Shown piece after piece: positions 1 through 9,821 of a stretch of 64,000 bases of DNA. Position 1 is the stretch's first letter. Every line of letters begins with the position of its first letter. A model generated the notes under the pieces. That model worked only from the letters and a program-made list of their open reading frames with translations. It did no database searches and was not told the origin of the DNA. A program made the position numbers and the translations under genes. The stretch spans positions 46,906-110,905 of the forward strand of contig NZ_AXUS01000007.1 in assembly GCF_000498755.1 (NCBI RefSeq), in the 5' to 3' direction. Origin of the DNA: Clostridioides mangenotii TR. GTDB taxonomy: Bacteria; Bacillota; Clostridia; Peptostreptococcales; Peptostreptococcaceae.

Positions 1-323
1 TCAACGTGACTGAAGTGTTAGCTCCTAATATCATAAAAATATTCCTTATCTTAGGAATTTTGATGCCACTTAAAGCATTTAACACCCTAATGATTATAGG
101 TATACTTAGAAGTGGCGGAGATACTAAATACGCACTGATTTTAGAGCAAGCTAGTATATGGTTTGCCGCTTTACCACTTACATATTTTGCAGCATTTAGT
201 GGATACCCTATATACATTTTATTTTTACTGACTTATTTTGAAGAATTAATAAAGCTTATATTTGGACTTCCGAGGGTTTTATCTAAAAAATGGGCTTCCA
301 ATATTGTAAATGAAATGGATTAA
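1..323 (+). CDS. MATE family efflux transporter, C-terminal part (5' end outside window)
   Basis: The reading frame is open from the first bases, so this is the 3' end of a gene that starts upstream; the GTG at position 6 is not a convincing start. The roughly 106 visible residues are very hydrophobic and contain GILRSGGDTKYAL, which resembles the conserved C-terminal half of MATE (NorM/DinF-like) cation-coupled multidrug exporters, followed by two membrane segments and a short basic tail. A strong terminator follows about 45 bases after the stop, so it ends its transcription unit. The family call rests on this C-terminal motif only; the substrate cannot be inferred. Confidence 0.75.
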   Translation, partial: NVTEVLAPNIIKIFLILGILMPLKAFNTLMIIGILRSGGDTKYALILEQASIWFAALPLTYFAAFSGYPIYILFLLTYFEELIKLIFGLPRVLSKKWASNIVNEMD

Positions 324-367
324 ATTATTTGTATATAATTTTATGTGAATTTACGAAAAAATAAAAA

Positions 368-408
368 ATAGCCGGTTTCCTTATAACGTTAAGAAACCGG
401 CTTTTTAT
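368..408 (+). terminator. Rho-independent terminator after the MATE gene
   Basis: AGCCGGTTTC and GAAACCGGCT form a perfect 10-bp stem around a 13-nt loop, followed by a T-rich run on the + strand. The A-rich 5' flank could let it also work on the minus strand, but no minus gene ends nearby. Confidence 0.85.
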
Positions 409-749
409 ATGATTTATATATTTTAAAATGTGTATTCTACATGTATTTATCTTGTCTAAAATATTACTTAAATTTCTTTTTATTTTTATAGTGTTTCATT
501 AATCATTTATTTTATGAATTTAAAATCAATTCTAAGAATTTATACTTAATTATACTTACTCTATACTTATATTACCTCTTATATATGATTATAATTAAAA
601 TCAAACATGATAACTTTACTAAAATTTTTCTTTTGTTAATCCCTTTTCTACATTCATCATTTGTATTCACTTTAATAGTATTATTCTGCATTTAAATAGT
701 TTATTGTTATTTTAATATTTTTCTGTATTATTCTATATTTCATCCACAA
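409..749. other. Intergenic AT-rich DNA, nothing recognised
   Basis: About 340 bases of very AT-rich sequence between the MATE terminator and the 3' end of the 3D-domain gene. Stops are frequent in all frames and I see no ribosome-binding site, RNA structure or repeat that I can support. Confidence 0.5.
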
Positions 750-1328
750 TTAATCTTTTACAATTATATAACCTGTTGTAGTTTTTCTTCCCATATTGTT
801 TACTCTATTATAATATGAAGAGTCACTCTCATTATTATTTCTTGGAACATACACATCAAATCTATTTACAGTTCCAAAGTATCTCTTATTTCCTGTATCT
901 TGGACCACTTTATGTCCATGGTCGTTTATATATAAATCAGTTCCAAAATCCAAGAAGTTATTTGCCACTGTCTTGCTATTCATATCAACACCTGAAGCTG
1001 TTTTTAATCCATAAGGCCCATTTTCACAAGCAAGACTGGAATAGTAAGTAATCTCACAAACTATAGGCTCTATCTTTTTTATATCTACACCAAGTTCTTT
1101 TTCCAGATCTTCTCTAACCTTTAAAAGTTTATATTCTTCACTATTTTTGTATTCATTTAAGCCCTTTTGTAAAACAGCACTTACTTCTGAGACTATATGT
1201 GTTTGTCCTTTTTTAAACATCTCATCATCCACTTTTATTACTGATGTATCTGTTTCTGCGTATATCGTCACCGTTACTAATAAAAATAGTAATGTACTAA
1301 CTAAGACCCACAATATCTTTTTTCGAAT
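750..1328 (-). CDS. Secreted 3D-domain protein (RlpA/YorM-like double-psi beta-barrel)
   Basis: The N-terminus has a short basic stretch, a hydrophobic core of about 18 residues and a TIYA end, so it is a probable Sec signal peptide. The middle (about residues 30-85) is charged and helical. The C-terminal 100 residues fit the 3D domain: an ITYYS start, ASGVDMNSKTVANN, a GTDLYI segment, QDTGN and a RFDVYVP motif with the family's aspartates. Such domains occur in phage tail-associated and cell-wall-acting proteins with suspected lytic transglycosylase-like folds; activity here is inference. The start is odd. The AAGGAG site sits 8-9 bases before an ATT codon at 1328, whereas the only canonical start (GTG at 1337) overlaps that site. 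Confidence 0.65.
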   Translation of the reverse strand: MRKKILWVLVSTLLFLLVTVTIYAETDTSVIKVDDEMFKKGQTHIVSEVSAVLQKGLNEYKNSEEYKLLKVREDLEKELGVDIKKIEPIVCEITYYSSLACENGPYGLKTASGVDMNSKTVANNFLDFGTDLYINDHGHKVVQDTGNKRYFGTVNRFDVYVPRNNNESDSSYYNRVNNMGRKTTTGYIIVKD

Positions 1329-1464
1329 AAAAATCACTCCTTATAAATTTTTTTATCTATTAAAGTTTCTCTTTTTTTGACTAATGGGATATTGTTTTTG
1401 CTCGATACTTTAATAGTTTATTGCAATATATCTATTTTTTCAACATATTTCTTAATTTCTGCTT

Positions 1465-1596
1465 TTAATTTATGGCTTTTTTTGTCGTTTTTTTAACTTC
1501 TATATTAATCACTCTTCTATATCTATATTCCAGTAATCCACCAATTATTACTCCAATAAATAGCAATATTACATTAGTTAATATTATATTCTTCAT
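1465..1596 (-). CDS. Small membrane peptide, 43 aa, unknown function
   Basis: ATG at 1596 is preceded by AGGGGTG at good spacing, and the frame runs 43 codons to TAA. The product begins MKNIILTNVILLFIGV, continues with a GG-containing hydrophobic segment (about residues 9-22), and ends in a strongly basic tail (EYRYRR, KKTTKK). That is the architecture of a single-pass small membrane protein with a cytoplasmic tail. The site, start and amphipathic layout argue that it is real. I recognise no family. It lies 130 bases upstream of the 3D-domain gene on the same strand and could be co-transcribed with it. Confidence 0.45.
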   Translation of the reverse strand: MKNIILTNVILLFIGVIIGGLLEYRYRRVINIEVKKTTKKAIN

Positions 1597-2307
1597 GCAC
1601 CCCTATTGTACCTCTTTACTTAGGTTTATTAATTTATTTTGTATTGACTCAATCTATTTATATAAATTTCAAGTTCTTTTTTATTAACTTTATATTGGAT
1701 TTTTTATTAGCCTTATTTATATTGTTTTTGTAAATACTATTGGGATTATTTACATTCAAAACTTTTTCCTCAAATTATATTTTTCCTTTCATTTTTGTAA
1801 AAAGAACTCTTCATATAACATTATCAATTAGCAGCGTTTACACAGACTTTTTTTGCTTATTTTATATTTTTTCGGTAAGAGTTCTGAATTTTCCTATGTT
1901 TTTTAATAACAGTTCCATAATATTTTATTTATTAAAATTAAATTTATTTCAACACATAAAAAACAGACTCTTTCTTTAAAAGAAGAATCATTTTTTTATT
2001 TAGAAAACTGATGCAATTAATATTTATTGCATCAGTTAAATTCACCATATTTTTTTCTAAAAATTATATATTATTTTATCGATTACATTCATTTTCTAAA
2101 TCTTTATTTTTTATTTTTCTATTTTTAGTTTTGGTATTTTCACATTCTTTTTCAAATGTTTTATTTAACCAATTAATATTTTGTTTATTTGAATAATATA
2201 AAAGTTTTCCTTTATCAATTTCCAACTAGTTGCTCTGTCATATTTTTATAAAAACAAATACTAAAAATATCATAATAAAATCTATTCTTTGAATTGCTAT
2301 AATTGTA
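1597..2307. other. AT-rich accessory DNA with inverted repeat and a decayed ORF
   Basis: Over 700 bases without an intact long gene. It contains a perfect 12-bp inverted repeat at 2006-2036 (AACTGATGCAAT and its complement) that could terminate the ABC transporter operon, although its U-run is poor. On the minus strand a 49-codon stretch (2076-2225) rich in Lys, Asn and Glu resembles a coding remnant, with an upstream in-frame stop and no ribosome-binding site. Otherwise I see nothing. Confidence 0.5.
2006..2036. repeat. Perfect 12-bp inverted repeat
   Basis: AACTGATGCAAT at 2006 and ATTGCATCAGTT ending at 2036 are exact complements with an 8-nt AT-only loop. It lies 270 bases after the stop of the ABC permease on the minus strand. 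Possible weak terminator; no clear T-run on either side. Confidence 0.6.
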
Positions 2308-4941
2308 TTATACTATTTCATCCTTAATTGATTCTACTACATTGCTTTTTTTAACGCATGTTGAAGAAAAATAATACGATAAGAAAATAGATATAATTAT
2401 AAGCGTAGTATACATTAGAATTACTCCTACTGGAAAAACAACTATAAACTCAGCCCATGTGATTAGCGTTAATCTTAGCATATACCAACAAATAAATAAT
2501 AATATTGGGATACTGACAATAATAGGTGTTACAGCGAAGAATATACCTTCTAGCATCAATACTTTATTTAATCCCTTTGGTGTTAATCCTACTGACCTAA
2601 GCATAGCAAATTCTCTTTTGCGTAGTCTAAGATTATTCGAAATGGTAGAAAAAGCGTTAAAAATACCAATTAAACCAATCATTAAGGCAACAGCAAAAAC
2701 ACTAATAGATATAGATTTTTGAACCAGTGCATCATTATTCTTTTCTTCCAAGAGACTCCATATACTAAAATCATCAGATCCAAGATAAGAATTACAAATC
2801 TTAGTTAGTTCTTTCTTTGTGCTTGTACTAGCCTCGTCACCGACCAATAAATCAATTGCTATAACGCTGTATTCAAGCATACGCTCTGGCATAAAATTAC
2901 TAACTATTTTTTGATAGGTTTTCATAGGAACTATATAAGATACGCTGTATTTATTAGTTTCTAGATTACCTGGAGAAATCTCTGTAAAAGCTCCAACTTT
3001 AGCATTAAATTTATAATTTGTTTTCATATACTTCTCTACTTTTTCATTTAAAACTAGCTCATCACCCTCTTTTATATTTAACAATGGTATTTTTTGTGTA
3101 GCTTTTGAAACATCTGGTGTATGATATGTGCTATCTAACAATATTCCTGTCACTACACCATCGTGATAAAATTTTTCAGAATCAATACCAATTTCTTCAC
3201 AATACTTTTTAAATGATTTATCGCTTAATCCAACTAAATTTGATATAATTCTATGCTTTCCTTTTTCATTCAATACATTATGTTTGAATCCTACTTCATC
3301 AAACCCTCCAGATTTAGCAAAAACATCTGACTCTTGTTTTGATGTTACATAGGTTGAAGTACGTACTTGTCTTCTAACTACACTCTCCTTAACCTCAGGC
3401 AGCGAAAGAATTTTATTTATCATCTTCTCACTTGGTTCATCAATAATATTTAGATTAACATCCATATCATATTTTGTTATTTGATTATTCTTTGAATTAG
3501 CTAAATTTAATATAGATATAATGCTAACATACCCCACTGTTAAGATAAAACAAATTGAAATAGATAGCACAGCCGTGCGTAAACTTCTTTTGTTAGCTGA
3601 AATTTGTACTCTTGCTAACTCACCTTCTATACCAAATATTTTATTAATTATTGGGTGGGATTTTTGTTTTTTTAATTTTATACTATTGCTATTTTGACGT
3701 ATCCCAACAATAGCTGATACTTTCGCTACTTTTATCGCTGGTATATACGCCGATATTAAAACGGTAATCAATGAGATAATAATAGCAAAAACGACAACAA
3801 CCCAGGAAAATGAAATATCTATCTTTCTAAAATGTTCTGTAGCACTAAGAATTTCATTAACTTTAAAAATAACCATATGGCTAAATAGATATCCTATCAT
3901 GATACCTATTGGTAATTGAACAATCCACAGCACAAACCCTTCATAGAGGACAGAACACTTAATTTGCCTTGGAGTTGCTCCTAAACTTTTTAGGATTCCT
4001 AGTTGCTTAATCCTGCTATTAGCAGATAAAGAAAATGCATTATAGATAATAAGAATAAATGCTCCCATAACTAGTAAAGTCATTATTATTACGGTTGCTA
4101 GCACTAACATGAATTGAATATCTGTATCATTTTTATCGCTAATTCCATATAGATTTAATAAAGGTGTATTATAACGAACTACATAGTGTCCATATTCATC
4201 CTGAGTTAATCCCGCAGACTTAGCAATTTGAGGTAATGTCTCATAGATTTTACGAGGTTTCACCAAACGCATATAAACCGTAAGTTCATCTTTAGGTTGG
4301 ATTTGTGAAGTTTCCAAGTATCCCATGGCAATATACCCAGGATATACAGATCCGTCAGAAATATCTAATTCTCCAACTATATTATACGTCTTAGTTTCTG
4401 TTGTCTTGAAAGTCTCGCCTGATCGTTTGTTATTTTGGGTTTTCATTATTTCATTACCCAACATACGATTACCTATAGGAATAGTCAGCTTATCACCAAT
4501 TTTATACGAAGGATTATCCAAGAAGAATAATTTTGATACAACAATTTCTCCAGATTTTTTTGGAAGTCTACCTTCTGTAAGCGTATCTTTCATACTCATA
4601 TCCGACCAAAAATTTGCATCTCCATCTCTCATTAATAGATATGGGCGTTTTGTATTGGAACATTTAGCAGTAATCCACTGTCCTTTAACCATAGTGGTTT
4701 CAACCGCTTGGTTTTCTGTTACATATTTTAATTTATCACCTTTTATAGATTCATATAATTCACCATGCCAATAACCTCCCTTTTCAATTGTTGAGGTTAC
4801 TTTTGATTCCCATAAAGTATGTACAAATATACATAGTGAACATAAAAGTGCTGAAGCAATTGTAATAGCAACTATTATAGAAATTGTATGTCGCTTATTC
4901 TTTTTCAAATGGTGATATGTATATTCACTCATGATATTCAT
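2308..4941 (-). CDS. ABC transporter permease, two FtsX domains (antimicrobial peptide type)
   Basis: An 877-residue integral membrane protein with one N-terminal transmembrane segment (about 17-40), a large extracellular domain (about 45-275), an FtsX domain of three to four helices (about 280-400), another helix near 455-475, a second extracellular domain (about 480-755) and a second FtsX domain (about 765-865) containing [13 protein letters not shown], the typical cytoplasmic coupling-loop sequence. [16 protein letters not shown] is the equivalent in the first domain. This is the MacB/BceB-like mechanotransmission superfamily, in which the permease works with a separate ATPase to remove or sense peptides at the membrane. 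The stop of the upstream ATPase gene overlaps its first base, so the two are translationally coupled. The adjacent two-component system suggests response to an envelope-active peptide; the substrate is unknown. Confidence 0.85.
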   Translation of the reverse strand: MNIMSEYTYHHLKKNKRHTISIIVAITIASALLCSLCIFVHTLWESKVTSTIEKGGYWHGELYESIKGDKLKYVTENQAVETTMVKGQWITAKCSNTKRPYLLMRDGDANFWSDMSMKDTLTEGRLPKKSGEIVVSKLFFLDNPSYKIGDKLTIPIGNRMLGNEIMKTQNNKRSGETFKTTETKTYNIVGELDISDGSVYPGYIAMGYLETSQIQPKDELTVYMRLVKPRKIYETLPQIAKSAGLTQDEYGHYVVRYNTPLLNLYGISDKNDTDIQFMLVLATVIIMTLLVMGAFILIIYNAFSLSANSRIKQLGILKSLGATPRQIKCSVLYEGFVLWIVQLPIGIMIGYLFSHMVIFKVNEILSATEHFRKIDISFSWVVVVFAIIISLITVLISAYIPAIKVAKVSAIVGIRQNSNSIKLKKQKSHPIINKIFGIEGELARVQISANKRSLRTAVLSISICFILTVGYVSIISILNLANSKNNQITKYDMDVNLNIIDEPSEKMINKILSLPEVKESVVRRQVRTSTYVTSKQESDVFAKSGGFDEVGFKHNVLNEKGKHRIISNLVGLSDKSFKKYCEEIGIDSEKFYHDGVVTGILLDSTYHTPDVSKATQKIPLLNIKEGDELVLNEKVEKYMKTNYKFNAKVGAFTEISPGNLETNKYSVSYIVPMKTYQKIVSNFMPERMLEYSVIAIDLLVGDEASTSTKKELTKICNSYLGSDDFSIWSLLEEKNNDALVQKSISISVFAVALMIGLIGIFNAFSTISNNLRLRKREFAMLRSVGLTPKGLNKVLMLEGIFFAVTPIIVSIPILLFICWYMLRLTLITWAEFIVVFPVGVILMYTTLIIISIFLSYYFSSTCVKKSNVVESIKDEIV

Positions 4942-5621
4942 TACTTAATCACCTCATCTGACACAATCTTACCATCATCTATTCTAATCATTCTATCTGC
5001 TGATAATGCAATTTTTTCGTCATGAGTAATTATTAAAATAGTTTGATTGTACTCTTTATTTGAAATCTTTAACATCTCAAGAATACTTTCAGAATTTTTT
5101 CTATCAAGGTTTCCAGTGGGTTCATCTGCTAGAATAATGCAAGGTCTATAAATCAATGAACGAGCGATAGCAACCCTTTGCTGCTGACCCCCTGAAAGTT
5201 GGTTTGGTAGATGATTAAGCCTTTCATTTAAACCAAGCATTTTTACAATCTTTTCAAATTCTTTTTTTTTGGGATTTCTGCCATCTAATAGCATAGGTAA
5301 TAATATGTTTTTTTCAACAGTTAAAGTAGGTATAAGATTGAAAAATTGATATATTAGCCCTACTTTTCGTCGGCGAAATAAAGCCAATTTAGTTTCATCC
5401 ATTGATGAAATATCAGTGTCATCGATATATATTTTTCCTTTTGTAGGTTGATCCACTCCACCTAACATATGTAGGAGTGTTGATTTTCCTGATCCACTTG
5501 CTCCAATTATTGAAACGAACTCTCCTTTGTTTATTTTTAAATTTAAATTATCCAATGCAGTAACCTTTGTGTCCCCCATTCCATAGGTTTTTGTCAGATT
5601 TTCAGTTCTTAGTATTTCCAA
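4941..5621 (-). CDS. ABC transporter ATP-binding protein (MacB/LolD type)
   Basis: A 226-residue ATPase with all motifs: Walker [10 protein letters not shown] (about residues 39-47), Q-loop in [15 protein letters not shown], signature [14 protein letters not shown], Walker [13 protein letters not shown] and the H-loop ITHD. The [10 protein letters not shown] sequence is characteristic of the LolD/MacB/BceA subgroup that pairs with FtsX-type permeases. Its stop touches the start of the permease gene, and together they form one exporter or peptide-sensing complex at the cytoplasmic membrane. The ATG is preceded by an AAAGGAGAGAA site. A 117-base gap separates it from the histidine kinase gene upstream, so all four genes may form one transcription unit. 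Confidence 0.92.
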   Translation of the reverse strand: MEILRTENLTKTYGMGDTKVTALDNLNLKINKGEFVSIIGASGSGKSTLLHMLGGVDQPTKGKIYIDDTDISSMDETKLALFRRRKVGLIYQFFNLIPTLTVEKNILLPMLLDGRNPKKKEFEKIVKMLGLNERLNHLPNQLSGGQQQRVAIARSLIYRPCIILADEPTGNLDRKNSESILEMLKISNKEYNQTILIITHDEKIALSADRMIRIDDGKIVSDEVIK

Positions 5622-5738
5622 AGTATTCTCTCCTTTACTTATTAGTTCATATCTTCAAAGAGTTTATGATTTTACTGTGCATTTCTTTGATTAACTTTAT
5701 TTTACTTTTTCTATCTTACATCTTGGTGACAGTACTAA

Positions 5739-6941
5739 TTAATTTATATAAAACTTTATTATAAATTTTGCTCCTCCTGTATCTTTATTTACAGCAATGA
5801 TTTCACCATTTTGTTTTTTAATTATTGACATTGAAAGAGCAAGTCCTATTCCCACGCTATCCTTGGATGAATTTGCACCCTTATAAAATCTAGTAAAGAG
5901 GTGAGGAATATCATTCTTATCAAATCCTTTACCATTATCTTCAATTATTATTTGTGTACATATAGGATTTTGTTTATAACCTATAGAGATTTCTCCACCA
6001 TTTGGTATTTGCTCAGAGCAATTTTTGACTATATTAAGAATGGCTTCACTATTCCAATGGAAATCCCCATTAAAAAATAGATCACTATTGTCTTTAATAA
6101 AAAGTTGTTGTTGTTTACTCTCTATCATTAAATGTAGAGGCTCAACAGCAACACATACCAATTCATAAATATTTATAGGTTTATATTCCAATATCATTGC
6201 ATCTGCATCGATTTTCGAAAGTATTAACAATGACGACACTAAATAATTTAGACGCTGTATCTGTACTGAAACACTTCTAATATATAAGGCTTCATCCCCT
6301 TCAATATGGCTACCTTCTAACAATTCAATCATCAATGACATGGACGTAAGTGGAGTTTTAAGTTGATGGGATATATCTGCAAGATTATTAGATAGATTTT
6401 CTTTTTCTTCTCTTTCTCTTTCCCGACTTTCTCTAAGCATCATAACAATTTTATATAATTCATCCTCTAAAATTGAAAAATCGTCTTCTTTATTCTGAGT
6501 CTTCATTCTATAAATTCCTTCATTTATGTCGTAAAGATATTCTGCTAAATCATCTATACGTTTACGCTTTATAATATATGAAACTAATAATGATCCTCCA
6601 AAATAAAAAAAGAGTCCTGTAATTAGTATTACAACCCCCTTAAGTACTTTGCTAAATCCTTGATGAATATTAAAAATAACTTTAGAATCTTCAATATAAC
6701 CATATTTCTCTAATATTTCTTTACCTTTATTTGTATCTATTTCATTTTTCTTTTTTAGTGACGATACCAAGTCTTGTTCAATATCAGAATTAGCATTAGC
6801 ACCAACCGCTATAAGTTGTGCAGTTTTTTCATAAAACAGATTCTCTGATTGTTTGTAAATAAAAACACCAAATATAACACACAATAACGTTATATATATA
6901 AAACTAGTAAACGACCATATTTTCATACTTTTTTTAATCAT
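5739..6941 (-). CDS. Sensor histidine kinase with a short extracellular domain
   Basis: 400 residues. Two transmembrane helices (about 9-28 and 101-124) enclose a roughly 70-residue extracellular loop. A linker coiled coil rich in Glu/Arg (about 150-185) follows, then the HisKA box DISHQLKTPLTS with the phospho-accepting His192. The HATPase domain has an N-box around NIVKNCSEQ, a G1 box in EDNGKGF and a G2 box GIGLALSMSIIKKQNG. Because the loop is larger than in the intramembrane-sensing BceS group, it may bind ligand directly; that is inference. It lies 7 bases after the response regulator gene, so the pair is cotranscribed, and it probably controls the downstream ABC transporter. Confidence 0.9.
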   Translation of the reverse strand: MIKKSMKIWSFTSFIYITLLCVIFGVFIYKQSENLFYEKTAQLIAVGANANSDIEQDLVSSLKKKNEIDTNKGKEILEKYGYIEDSKVIFNIHQGFSKVLKGVVILITGLFFYFGGSLLVSYIIKRKRIDDLAEYLYDINEGIYRMKTQNKEDDFSILEDELYKIVMMLRESREREREEKENLSNNLADISHQLKTPLTSMSLMIELLEGSHIEGDEALYIRSVSVQIQRLNYLVSSLLILSKIDADAMILEYKPINIYELVCVAVEPLHLMIESKQQQLFIKDNSDLFFNGDFHWNSEAILNIVKNCSEQIPNGGEISIGYKQNPICTQIIIEDNGKGFDKNDIPHLFTRFYKGANSSKDSVGIGLALSMSIIKKQNGEIIAVNKDTGGAKFIIKFYIN

Positions 6942-6948
6942 ATAAACT

Positions 6949-7614
6949 TTAATCCTCCAGTCTATAGCCTATTCCTCTCACAGTTTTAATAAAAGAATCA
7001 TCTTCCAACTTGTCTCTAAGGCGCTTTATAGCTACTGATAACGTATTATCATTTACAAATTCTCCATGAACATCCCATATCTTTTCCAATAAGATAGTTC
7101 TTGTGACAGTCCGATTTTTATTCTCTAATAATTGTAATAATAGATTATACTCATTAACTGTCAAATCTACTTCATGCTTATTTTTATACACTCTTGATTC
7201 TGACTTTATTACTTTAATATTGTTACACCATAAAATATCTTCTTGAATTTGCTGTTTAAGAGTTCTTCTTAAAACAGCAGTAATACGAGATTGTAAAACG
7301 CTTAATTTAAAAGGTTTTGTAATATAGTCATCTCCCCCCATATCTAGCCCTTTTATCATAGTACTTTCTTCATCTTTGATAGTAAGAAAAATAATAGGTA
7401 CATCTTTAATCTCTTTTACATAACAGCAAAAATCAAATCCTGATCCATCAGGGAGATTCAAATCTAGTAATATTAAATCTATATCATTATTAAAAAGTTC
7501 CTTTCCTTTTTTTAAATTTTCCCCATGAATAACCTTATAATTATTTTTCGATAAAAATGATTTGATTCCAAAAGCAATCGTATCGTCATCTTCAATTATC
7601 AAAATTGTAAACAT
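6949..7614 (-). CDS. OmpR/PhoB-family response regulator
   Basis: 221 residues: a receiver domain (1-120) with the acidic pocket EDDD at positions 8-11, phospho-acceptor Asp51 in LLDLNLPDG, the conserved Thr in FLTIKDEES and Lys in ITKPF. A winged-helix trans-acting domain (about 125-221) follows, ending in VRGIGYRLED. It partners the histidine kinase just downstream and probably activates the ABC transporter operon. A truncated second response regulator lies immediately upstream (7627-7776), which suggests an earlier tandem arrangement. Confidence 0.93.
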   Translation of the reverse strand: MFTILIIEDDDTIAFGIKSFLSKNNYKVIHGENLKKGKELFNNDIDLILLDLNLPDGSGFDFCCYVKEIKDVPIIFLTIKDEESTMIKGLDMGGDDYITKPFKLSVLQSRITAVLRRTLKQQIQEDILWCNNIKVIKSESRVYKNKHEVDLTVNEYNLLLQLLENKNRTVTRTILLEKIWDVHGEFVNDNTLSVAIKRLRDKLEDDSFIKTVRGIGYRLED

Positions 7615-7626
7615 TCATTTGTCTCC

Positions 7627-7776
7627 TTAATTTTTTATAGATTTTGATTTTTTTAACAACAATATAGCCCCTGTACCAGAAAATACAGATTCTACTTCAT
7701 AGTGATTTTTGGTTTATAAAGTTTGTAACATCTTGTTAATCTCAGGATCATCTTGTACAATTAATATCTTAATCAT
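7627..7776 (-). pseudogene. Remnant of a second response regulator (receiver N-terminus)
   Basis: Reading from ATG at 7776 gives MIKILIVQDDPEINKMLQTL, then an in-frame TAA at codon 21, then TKNHYEVESVFSGTGAIL in the same frame, ending at 7627. The first part is the beta1-alpha1 region of a response regulator, with Gln where the first acidic residue is usual. The second part fits beta2 and alpha2. The rest of the receiver and the DNA-binding domain are missing, and the intact response regulator begins only 12 bases later. This is a true decayed gene: a nonsense mutation plus a large deletion. Confidence 0.8.
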
Positions 7777-8253
7777 CCTTATACTCCTTATTTAGTTTTA
7801 TACATAAAGTTAGCATTTATAGCTTAAATATAGATTATAGAAATAGGACTAAAGTCCCTGTAACTATACATCATTATAAATGGTAAAAAAGTTTGTTATT
7901 TGCATAAAAAGACCCCTCTATTTTCAGTAAATTGACACTAAAGATAAGGAGTTCTCTTAGATTATTTCACAAAAATTTGGTTAATATAAATTAATATTTT
8001 AAAATCTATGTGATTTAATTTTTATATTATTTTGTATATCAAAATTATCGCTCTTATCAGGAGTGATCATATAAAGTCAGGAGTAAGTCGCCAAACGTAT
8101 TACACTCCTGGATTTTTATCATTTTATTTAATATTTATTTACTTAAATTTGAACAAGTTTCTTTATTAGTATATATTATTTAATTATATTAGATGTAGAT
8201 GTTTTAATTTGCAAATCATTAAATATATCACTATTTAGTTTAGAATTTTATAC
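7777..8253. other. Intergenic region with a three-armed repeat element
   Basis: About 480 bases between tsaD and the response-regulator remnant. The notable content is at 8057-8112: TCAGGAGT at 8057 and again at 8077, and the complement ACTCCTG at 8104-8110. The single complementary arm can pair with either copy, so two mutually exclusive hairpins are possible. The + strand version of the second hairpin is followed by ATTTTTAT. The rest is plain AT-rich DNA. Confidence 0.5.
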
Positions 8254-9270
8254 CTATCTATCACCAATCTTAAGATTAGGTACAGCATTTAAGCTCATAT
8301 CATCACGAAAACCATTTATATAATTATAATAACCAGCACATCCAATCATAGCGGCGTTGTCAGTACATAGAATAAGAGGCGGATACTTGATATCTATTTC
8401 TGTTCCCTTAGAAACTTCCACAATTTTTTCTCTAAGTCTAGAATTTGCGGCAACCCCACCAGACAATGTAATAGTATCGTATCCTTTGTCTTTAGCTGCC
8501 TTTATAGCCTTATTTGAGAGAACTTCTACAACAGCTTCTTGAAAAGATGCAGCTACATCTTCAACTACAACATCTTCATTTTTCATTTTCTTTCCATTTA
8601 AATAATTTAGAACTGAAGACTTTAGCCCACTAAAACTAAAATCGTAACTATCATCAATATAAGCTCTAGGAAAATCTATTGCTTCTTTATTTCCATTTTT
8701 AGCTAGTTTGTCTATAATAGGGCCACCAGGATATCCAAGATCCATCGCCCTTGCGATCTTATCAAATGCTTCTCCTGATGCATCATCCCTAGTTCTTCCG
8801 AGAATTTCGTATTTGCCGTAGTCTTTTACCTCAACCAAGTGAGTGTGCCCACCAGACACTATAAGAGTTATAAAAGGAGGTTTTAATTCTAAGTGCTCAA
8901 TATAATTTGCACTAAGATGTCCTTCAATATGGTTTACTCCTACTAGAGGTATTCCTAAAGTAAATGCTAGAGATTTTGCATAAGAAAGCCCAACTAAAAG
9001 TGCTCCAACAAGACCAGGTCCATATGTAACTGCTACAACATCTATATCTTTAAATCCAACTTCAGCTTTATCTAAAGCTTCCTGAACTACTATATCGATA
9101 TTCTCTACGTGTTTTCTAGAAGCTACTTCCGGCACAACTCCACCAAATTTTTTATGCGTTTCAATTTGTGTAGAGATGATATTTGCTAGAACTTCTCTTC
9201 CATTTTTTAAAATTGCTACTGCAGTTTCATCACAACTGCTCTCAATAGCCAAAGTTATAATATCCTTCAT
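8254..9270 (-). CDS. tsaD: tRNA N6-adenosine threonylcarbamoyltransferase TsaD
   Basis: 338 residues, the normal length for TsaD (Gcp/YgjD), an ASKHA-fold enzyme that transfers the threonylcarbamoyl group from TC-AMP to A37 of ANN-decoding tRNAs. Visible signatures are the N-terminal [11 protein letters not shown] phosphate loop, the metal ligands in [19 protein letters not shown], and the C-terminal [10 protein letters not shown]. It is the last of a tight four-gene group tsaE-tsaB-rimI-tsaD, 3 bases after rimI, so the t6A machinery is co-expressed. The ATG follows a GAGGTG site. Confidence 0.97.
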   Translation of the reverse strand: MKDIITLAIESSCDETAVAILKNGREVLANIISTQIETHKKFGGVVPEVASRKHVENIDIVVQEALDKAEVGFKDIDVVAVTYGPGLVGALLVGLSYAKSLAFTLGIPLVGVNHIEGHLSANYIEHLELKPPFITLIVSGGHTHLVEVKDYGKYEILGRTRDDASGEAFDKIARAMDLGYPGGPIIDKLAKNGNKEAIDFPRAYIDDSYDFSFSGLKSSVLNYLNGKKMKNEDVVVEDVAASFQEAVVEVLSNKAIKAAKDKGYDTITLSGGVAANSRLREKIVEVSKGTEIDIKYPPLILCTDNAAMIGCAGYYNYINGFRDDMSLNAVPNLKIGDR

Positions 9271-9273
9271 TAT

Positions 9274-9819
9274 TTACACCTCTTTTAACTGATTCCACAT
9301 TATTATTGCATCTTCGCGATTGTTTGAATAATATTCATTTCTAATTCCGGCAATTTTAAATCCATATTTTTTGTATAAATTTTGAGCTACAATATTAGAT
9401 TTTCTGACTTCAAGAGTCATCGCTATAATTTGATTTTCTTCACAAAGCCCTATAAGTTCTTTCATAATTCTATCGCCAATTTTTCTACCTCTATAATCAT
9501 TATGGACAGCTATACTGTTTATATGGCATTCGTCTAAAATGAACCATGTACCTACATATCCCACAACTTTATCGCCAATCTTTGCCACTAAAAAATGGGC
9601 TAAGTTATTTGATAGCTCTTTTGTAAATGATTCTCTACTCCAGTAGTCTTCAAAACAGTCTCTCTCTACTTCAAACACACCGCTTATTTCTTCTTGTGTC
9701 ATTTTTACTATTATCAATCCGTCGTTTTCGATCAAATCTTTATTTTTATTGCCTAACTCATTATCTCTATTTTCTATCCCACTAAACTTATCATTATTAT
9801 TAAGCTTATCATCTATCAT
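9274..9819 (-). CDS. rimI: Ribosomal-protein-alanine N-acetyltransferase RimI-like (GNAT)
   Basis: 181 residues. The GNAT fold spans about residues 36-180, with acetyl-CoA loop RGRKIGDRIMKEL, a HINSIAVHNDYRG strand and LEVRKSNIVAQNLYKKYGF, the hallmark of RimI, which acetylates the N-terminus of ribosomal protein S18. The N-terminal 35 residues are an unusual low-complexity Asn/Asp/Lys-rich extension not found in typical 150-residue RimI. The start at 9819 has a GAGGTATAAAT ribosome-binding site and lies 2 bases from the tsaB stop, so the extension is probably translated. Its place between tsaB and tsaD is the usual Firmicute arrangement. Confidence 0.9.
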   Translation of the reverse strand: MIDDKLNNNDKFSGIENRDNELGNKNKDLIENDGLIIVKMTQEEISGVFEVERDCFEDYWSRESFTKELSNNLAHFLVAKIGDKVVGYVGTWFILDECHINSIAVHNDYRGRKIGDRIMKELIGLCEENQIIAMTLEVRKSNIVAQNLYKKYGFKIAGIRNEYYSNNREDAIIMWNQLKEV

Positions 9820-9821
9820 AT

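Noticed and set aside
2006..2036. Transposon end
   Set aside because: A single short hairpin without a partner copy in the window; more like a weak terminator.
4325..4774. 149-codon + strand ORF opposite the ABC permease
   Set aside because: Antisense shadow without start signals.
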